Assembly (NCBI RefSeq): GCF_030053155.1
Contig: NZ_CP125640.1
Location: forward strand, 4,190,001 to 4,254,000
DNA: 64,000 nt
From: Rhizobium sp. BT03
Lineage (GTDB): Bacteria > Pseudomonadota > Alphaproteobacteria > Rhizobiales > Rhizobiaceae
Direction: 5' to 3'
Shown here: piece by piece, positions 59,647-64,000 of the stretch
Numbering within the stretch: the stretch's first letter is position 1
Layout of the letters: every line of letters begins with the position of its first letter
Translations under genes and position numbers: made by a program
The notes under the pieces: generated by a model
Databases searched by the model: none
Seen by the model: the letters and a program-made list of their open reading frames with translations, nothing else
What the model was told of the DNA's origin: nothing

Positions 59647-60402
59647 TCATTTCGGCCGGGCGGATGTGGCGAACCACTGTTCGAAGGTGATGGAACCGAG
59701 GCGCGGATCGTCGTCGGAAACGAGCGACTGGTCGTTGAGCCTGGCGCCGAAATATCTCGCCTCGGCATCGGCCTCGACGGTCCTCGGATCTTCCATCGCC
59801 CTGAGATAGCGGGCGACGAGCTCGCTGAGGCGGACCCGTTCCGGGCCTGATATTTCGATCGTCTTGTTGGCCGGGGCCGAAAGCGCCACGTCGGCCATGG
59901 CGTCGGCGACGTCGTCGGAAGCGATCGGCTGCACATAGGCGGGCGACAGGCGAACCGTCTGGCCGACCGTGCCGGACTGGGCGATGCCGTTCAGGAATTC
60001 CATAAACTGCGTCGAATGTACGATGGTATAGGGAATGCCCGATGCCCTGATCAGCTGTTCCTGGGCGAGCTTGCCGCGGAAATAACCGCTTTCCTGCAGC
60101 CGCTCAGTGCCCACGACGGAAAGCGCGATATGGTGCTTCACGTCGGCGGCCTTTTCGGCGGCGAGAAGATTGCGCCCCGACGTCTCGAAGAATTCGAGCA
60201 CCGCCTTGTCCTCGAAGGAGGGCGAATTGGCGAGGTCGAGCACGACGTCGGCGCCCTTCAGCGCTTCTGCCAATCCTTCCCCGGTGATCGTGTTGACGCC
60301 GGAGTTCGGCGAGGCGGCGATCACTTCATGTCCGCGTTTGCGCAGGCGCTCGACAGTTTTCGAACCGATGAGGCCGGTTCCGCCGATGACGACGATTTTC
60401 AT
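59647..60402 (-). CDS. NmrA/SDR-like NAD(P)-binding protein
   Basis: A 251-residue atypical SDR: MKIVVIGGTGLIGSKTVERL with the dinucleotide-binding GGTGLIG; VVLDLANSPSFEDKAVLEFF and HHIALSVVGTERLQESGYFR follow. No canonical YxxxK is evident, so it may sense or bind NAD(P)H rather than catalyse. ATG at 60402 is the first residue of the Rossmann motif with CGGAGATCC upstream. Second gene of the operon under the predicted Rrf2 sites. Confidence 0.88.
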   Translation of the reverse strand: MKIVVIGGTGLIGSKTVERLRKRGHEVIAASPNSGVNTITGEGLAEALKGADVVLDLANSPSFEDKAVLEFFETSGRNLLAAEKAADVKHHIALSVVGTERLQESGYFRGKLAQEQLIRASGIPYTIVHSTQFMEFLNGIAQSGTVGQTVRLSPAYVQPIASDDVADAMADVALSAPANKTIEISGPERVRLSELVARYLRAMEDPRTVEADAEARYFGARLNDQSLVSDDDPRLGSITFEQWFATSARPK

Positions 60403-60470
60403 AACGGATCTCCGTTCGCTGCCGGGTTTCGGCAGTGCCAAAAGTGAATCTTCTCAATGAATTGTAATGG

Positions 60471-60950
60471 TTAGTTCAGGCCAGCCTTATCGAGGCCATA
60501 GGCCTTGTCGGCCGAACCGGGGACGGTCTTGAAGCCGACATTGACGCGGTTCCAGGCATTGATGGCCATGACGACGAAGGTCAGGTCGGAGATTTCCTTT
60601 TCGGAAAGCTGGCCGCGAACCCGTTCATAGATCTCGTCGGGAATGCCGCCTTCGGGAAGTTTCGTCAGCGCTTCGGTCCAGGCAAGGGCGGCGCGCTCGC
60701 GGGGAACGAAGAGGTTCGATTCCCGCCAGATGGCGATATGATGGAGACGCAGTTCCGTCTCGCCGTGGATCTTTGCCTGCTTCACATGCATATCCAGGCA
60801 AAAGCCGCATCCGTTGATCTGCGAAGCGCGGATTTCGATCAGGGCCTGGAGCTTCTCGTCGATCACGCTGCTGCGCAATGCCATGCTGAATTCCATGAAC
60901 TTCTTGAAAAGCTCGGGGGACTGCTGGGCGTAGTTCAATCGCTGGGTCAC
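60471..60950 (-). CDS. Carboxymuconolactone decarboxylase / AhpD-like alkylhydroperoxidase
   Basis: A 159-residue CMD-fold protein with the AhpD-type active site IRASQINGCGFCLDMHVKQA (Cys48, Cys51, His55). This motif supports peroxide reduction coupled to thiols; true decarboxylases lack the CxxC. Start: GTG at 60950, because AAGGAG lies six bases upstream; a TTG at 60965 would have no such site. First gene of the operon; two GGATA-N5-TATCC sites lie 20-53 bases upstream. Divergent from a LysR gene. Confidence 0.9.
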   Translation of the reverse strand: MTQRLNYAQQSPELFKKFMEFSMALRSSVIDEKLQALIEIRASQINGCGFCLDMHVKQAKIHGETELRLHHIAIWRESNLFVPRERAALAWTEALTKLPEGGIPDEIYERVRGQLSEKEISDLTFVVMAINAWNRVNVGFKTVPGSADKAYGLDKAGLN

Positions 60951-60969
60951 GTCTGTCTCCTTCAATTAA

Positions 60970-61003
60970 GGATATTATGTATCCTTATGGATAAAATGTA
61001 TCC
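60970..61003. promoter_or_regulatory. Two predicted Rrf2 operators upstream of AhpD-like operon
   Basis: GGATA-TTATG-TATCC at 60970-60984 and GGATA-AAATG-TATCC at 60989-61003, 19 bases centre to centre. Both match the site before the Rrf2 gene at 57060. The flanks are also alike (AATTAAGGATA and TATCCTTAATT). They could also affect the divergent LysR gene at 61082. Confidence 0.68.
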
Positions 61004-61081
61004 GTAATTGCTGGACTGTAAAGCCATTCTCGCTTAGTCTGCCCGCATAAAGCCTATGCGCAAAAGTATGAGGGGGCAGGG

Positions 61082-61987
61082 ATGGATATCGTTTCGGCAT
61101 TGCGAACCTTCCAGCGCGTCGTGGAGACGGGGTCCTTCTCGGCAGCGGCGCACGATCTCGACGTGACGCAGCCGGCGGTCTCGCGGCAGGTCGCGGCGCT
61201 CGAAGGCCATTTCAACACGCGCCTCCTGCACCGTACGACGAGCGGCCTGTCGCTGACGGCGGAGGGAGAGCGGATGCTGCCGATGGCGCTCCGGATCCTC
61301 GAAGCGGTGGAGGAGCTCGGCGATGCCGCCGGCTCGGAGGGCGCCATGGCCTCCGGCAAGGTCAGGCTCAGCGTTCCCGCACCGCTCGGCCTCTATCTCA
61401 GCGAGCGGCTCGGTGATCTGCTTGCCGCCCATCCGAAACTCTCGGTCGAACTGCTCTTCAGGGAACAAAGCTCCGATATGATCGAGGAGCGCCTCGACCT
61501 CGAAGTACGTCTCGGCTCGGTCGCCGACAGCAGCCTCGTCTGCCGCCGGATCGGCTGGACGACCGCCTTCCTCGTCGCGTCTCCCGCCTATCTCGCGCGC
61601 AAGGCCGCCCCGCGCACGCCCCGGGATATCAAGGACCATGAATGCCTGTGCTACAACAGGGCAGGCGAGGCCAACAGCTGGTCCTTCTCGAACGGCTCGG
61701 AAGACATATCGGTCCGGATTTCGCCGCGGCTGACCGCTTGCAATGCGGTGGCCATTCACCGGGCGGCCCTTGCCGGAGCGGGTCTTGCAGTGCTCTCGCA
61801 CATCATCGCCAGGCCTGATATCGCCTGCGGCCGCCTGATCCCCGTGATGGAGAACTACCAGCCGAGCCGCCTGCCGGTCACCGTCGTCTACCCCTCGCGG
61901 CGCAACATGCCGCTGCGCGTCAAGACGGTGCTGGATTTTCTCATCGGCGCCATGGCGCAGGACCCGTCCATGTGCGCGAGCGGCTGA
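61082..61987 (+). CDS. LysR family transcriptional regulator
   Basis: A 301-residue LysR regulator: winged helix MDIVSALRTFQRVVETGSFS, AAAHDLDVTQPAVSRQVAAL then EGHFNTRLLHRTTSGLSL; the substrate-binding domain begins near residue 92 (GKVRLSVPAPLGLYLSERLG). ATG at 61082 preceded by GAGGGGGCAGGG. Divergent from the AhpD-like operon (131 bases between starts), so it could share the region holding the GGATA-N5-TATCC sites. Confidence 0.9.
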   Translation: MDIVSALRTFQRVVETGSFSAAAHDLDVTQPAVSRQVAALEGHFNTRLLHRTTSGLSLTAEGERMLPMALRILEAVEELGDAAGSEGAMASGKVRLSVPAPLGLYLSERLGDLLAAHPKLSVELLFREQSSDMIEERLDLEVRLGSVADSSLVCRRIGWTTAFLVASPAYLARKAAPRTPRDIKDHECLCYNRAGEANSWSFSNGSEDISVRISPRLTACNAVAIHRAALAGAGLAVLSHIIARPDIACGRLIPVMENYQPSRLPVTVVYPSRRNMPLRVKTVLDFLIGAMAQDPSMCASG

Positions 61988-62042
61988 GCCTGCGCCGGAA
62001 GGCCCGATTAAATTGCCTTCGCATTGAGGCGGATGGATTGGC

Positions 62043-62768
62043 CTATTGCCCGACTCGCGTATCGAGTGGAGAAGCAACTTGAGCCTTGTTGCGCATCGCG
62101 GTCAGCGAGGTCAGCAGCCTGTCGCGCTCATAGCCTCTGTACCAGTCGGCGCTGTCTCGGCGCACTTCGACGGTGTCGTGCACAAGCTCGGCGGCGAATT
62201 TGCCGTCTCCGTCGAGAGTGAAAATAAACGGAATACCAGGACCGAGATGTTTGGCGGCATCCGTCAGGTCGAGCACATCCATGCCATTCGCATATTGCTG
62301 ATCGATGTGAAGCACGACGAAATTGTCCGCCACATAGGCGTTAAGCCGTTCGGCGCTTTTTGAGATATCGGAAGGCGGACGTTCGTAAAGTGTTGCGGTA
62401 TGGCTGGGTACAGGCTGGCTCGGGCTGCCAAAGCGATAGGTGAACTTATCCGTCTCGCCATGAATATAGGCGTCGAAGACGTGGCACCATATGCACCATT
62501 CAGCACCGTAGGAGACCAGCACGGTTTTGTGCTCCGCAACTGCCTTCGCCATCGCCATCCGATAAATCTCGACCTGATCAGAACACTGATCATAAAGCGT
62601 GGCACCTCCATCCCGGCACGTTTCACTTGTCTCCCTTGGAAAAGTTTCGATGGGTTTTCGCGCGAAAGAGGGTTCAGCGGCAACCAACGCAGCGGCAATC
62701 CCGATCGCGCCAACCAGGGCAGCGCACGCAAAGGCAGTCTTCTTTAGGGATATCATGCTATTCTTCAT
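62043..62768 (-). CDS. Periplasmic thioredoxin-fold protein with CxxC
   Basis: About 241 residues. A signal peptide (SLKKTAFACAALVGAIGIAA then ALVAAEPSFA) precedes a thioredoxin-like domain with the active-site type motif GAEWCIWCHVFDAYI (CIWC), YVADNFVVLHIDQQYANGMD and GIPFIFTLDGDGKFAAELVH (cis-Pro loop). Two further Cys sit before it (CRDGGATLYDQC). It resembles thioredoxin_7/DsbD-gamma-like proteins; a redox role in the envelope is inferred. The start is 62768 or 62756. Confidence 0.8.
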   Translation of the reverse strand: MKNSMISLKKTAFACAALVGAIGIAAALVAAEPSFARKPIETFPRETSETCRDGGATLYDQCSDQVEIYRMAMAKAVAEHKTVLVSYGAEWCIWCHVFDAYIHGETDKFTYRFGSPSQPVPSHTATLYERPPSDISKSAERLNAYVADNFVVLHIDQQYANGMDVLDLTDAAKHLGPGIPFIFTLDGDGKFAAELVHDTVEVRRDSADWYRGYERDRLLTSLTAMRNKAQVASPLDTRVGQ

Positions 62769-62928
62769 CACAACCGTGGGGAGATTTCTTTGCAGGATTT
62801 TGCAATGCTTGTCACTGGTGCCACCTTGGATGACGTTAATGAAGTAGGTCATTCCTCCGTCAATCCGGTCGTTCCGCGTTAGTTTCCGCCTTGCCTAACG
62901 GCTGCGAATCCTGCCAAGTCGTCCGATC

Positions 62929-64000
62929 ATGCAATTTGCGCCGCAACAAGACGAAGCCCTCAAGGCTGTTTCGAGATGGCTGAACGAAGGGCGCTCGCCG
63001 CTCTTTCGCCTGTTCGGCTATGCCGGAACGGGCAAGACGACGCTTGCCCGGCATTTCGCCGAGAATGTCGACGGCGACGTGCTGTTTGCCGCCTTCACCG
63101 GCAAGGCGGCGCAAGTGCTGCGTTCGCGCGGCGCCTCCAACGCCAAGACGATCCATTCGCTGATCTACCGACCGCGCGGCGAGGAGGCGGTGGAGGACGA
63201 AGAAACCGGCAAGACCTCGATCGCACCGATGTTTTCGATCAACCGGCAAAGCCCGGTCGCCAAGGCGGCGCTGATCATCGTCGACGAATGCTCGATGGTG
63301 GACGAGGCGCTCGGCAAGGATCTGATGAGCTTCGGCACGCCGATCCTGGTGCTCGGCGATCCCGGCCAGCTGCCGCCCGTCAGTGGTGGCGGTTACTTCA
63401 CCAATCAGGATCCGGATTACCTGCTCACCGATATCCACCGGCAGGCGCGCGACAATCCGATCATCAAGCTCGCCATGCAGGTGCGCGAGGGCAACGAGAT
63501 CATGTATGGTGACTACGGCACCGCCAAGGTGATCTCGAAGAACGAGGTAACGCAGCAACTGGTGCTCGATGCCGACCAGGTGCTGGTCGGCACCAACAGG
63601 ACGCGGCGGCGCTACAATCAGCGTCTGCGCGAGCTGAAAGGCTTCAATGCCGAATATCCGCAGACCGGCGACAAACTCGTCTGCCTCCGCAACGATCCGG
63701 CCAAAGGCCTGCTCAACGGCTCGCTCTGGCAGGTGATGACCTCGTCCAAGGAAACGACGAAGCCCGGCATCAACCTGCTGGTCCGGCCGGAGGACGACGA
63801 CATGGATCGGGGGGCTGCCAAGATCAAGCTCCTGAAACAGGCCTTCGAGGATGTCGAAGGCGAGATTCCCTGGAACACCCGCAAGCGCTACGACGAGTTC
63901 GACTACGGCTACGCGCTGACCGTCCACAAGGCCCAGGGCTCGCAATGGAACGACGTCGTGCTCTTCGACGAGAGCTGGGCTTTTCGCGATACGCGGGAGC
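62929..64000 (+). CDS. RecD-like ATP-dependent DNA helicase (3' end outside window)
   Basis: The frame is open from ATG at 62929 to the window edge, 357 residues visible. SF1B helicase motifs: FRLFGYAGTGKTTLARHFAE (Walker A), FAAFTGKAAQVLRSRGASNA, ALIIVDECSMVDEALGKDLM (Walker B), LVLGDPGQLPPVSGGGYF and, near the end, YGYALTVHKAQGSQWNDVVL (motif V). It resembles RecD2/ExoV-alpha-like 5'-3' helicases acting alone; neither recB nor recC is near. A minus-strand ORF at 62860-63945 is a shadow of it. Confidence 0.9.
   Translation, partial: MQFAPQQDEALKAVSRWLNEGRSPLFRLFGYAGTGKTTLARHFAENVDGDVLFAAFTGKAAQVLRSRGASNAKTIHSLIYRPRGEEAVEDEETGKTSIAPMFSINRQSPVAKAALIIVDECSMVDEALGKDLMSFGTPILVLGDPGQLPPVSGGGYFTNQDPDYLLTDIHRQARDNPIIKLAMQVREGNEIMYGDYGTAKVISKNEVTQQLVLDADQVLVGTNRTRRRYNQRLRELKGFNAEYPQTGDKLVCLRNDPAKGLLNGSLWQVMTSSKETTKPGINLLVRPEDDDMDRGAAKIKLLKQAFEDVEGEIPWNTRKRYDEFDYGYALTVHKAQGSQWNDVVLFDESWAFRDTRE

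Noticed and set aside
62860..63945. 361-codon minus-strand frame near the right edge
   Set aside because: Antisense to the RecD-like helicase, which has all SF1B motifs on the plus strand and runs off the window.

Overview
The window looks like a chromosomal segment of a Rhizobium species close to R. etli / R. leguminosarum. This rests on high-GC coding sequence with strong GC3 bias, a permuted two-piece alphaproteobacterial tmRNA whose tag reads ANDNYAEARLAA, an SspB of the alphaproteobacterial type, a rhizobial-type flagellin, a transcription-attenuated ilvB-ilvH pair, and families of short rhizobial-type intergenic palindromes. Species identity is inferred from family resemblance, not from a database search. 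Most of the window is core genome; it holds one intact insertion sequence, one MITE-like element and one clearly broken gene.

Layout. 1-7.3 kb: end of a membrane protein, a DHFR-like pseudogene, nicotinamidase, an EF-hand protein, UvrD-type helicase, a 355-bp element with 33-bp perfect terminal inverted repeats, and a VOC protein. 7.6-12.5 kb: the conserved stress module prkA - yeaH-like - spoVR-like behind a candidate general-stress (EcfG/RpoE2-type) promoter. 12.7-19.5 kb: class III nucleotide cyclase, an RND efflux pair, and an isolated flagellin. 19.6-21.2 kb: an IS1182-like element with recognisable ends and a 5-bp target duplication. 21.3-32.2 kb: OmpA-like lipoprotein, DUF2000 protein, AraC, AbrB-type membrane protein, LysR with divergent aldo/keto reductase, FAD-linked dehydrogenase, and a large AsmA protein. 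32.2-35.3 kb: RHH protein, DUF4169, sspB and directly upstream of it the tmRNA gene, then thyA-folA. 35.3-41.5 kb: hflK-hflC-degP, and serB/miaA with overlapping divergent start codons. 41.5-46.7 kb: MocR-type regulator divergent from a LysE exporter and DapA-like enzyme, and a HerA-like ATPase. 46.8-49.5 kb: ilvB leader peptide/attenuator, ilvB, ilvH. 49.5-55.2 kb: aldo/keto reductase, LysE exporter, DUF2269, NAD-binding/DoxX-like fusion, and a cobalt-type nitrile hydratase operon. 55.2-64 kb: anti-sigma/ECF sigma/periplasmic protein operon, an Rrf2 regulator, an MscS channel with a cyclic-nucleotide domain, a three-gene AhpD-like/NmrA-like/cupin operon, LysR, a thioredoxin-fold protein, and a RecD-like helicase running off the end.

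The most interesting regulatory and structural signals are these. First, the tmRNA gene lies directly upstream of sspB, the adaptor for its own degradation tag, on the same strand. Second, a 15-bp motif GGATA-N5-TATCC occurs upstream of the Rrf2 gene and twice upstream of the AhpD-like operon, suggesting an undescribed small Rrf2 regulon. Third, an ECF-type promoter (GGGAATAAAA / CGTGTCTC) precedes the ECF sigma operon. Fourth, the ilvB attenuator has a leader peptide that appears to be leaderless. Fifth, there is the MITE-like element. No CRISPR array, prophage, rRNA or tRNA gene was seen.
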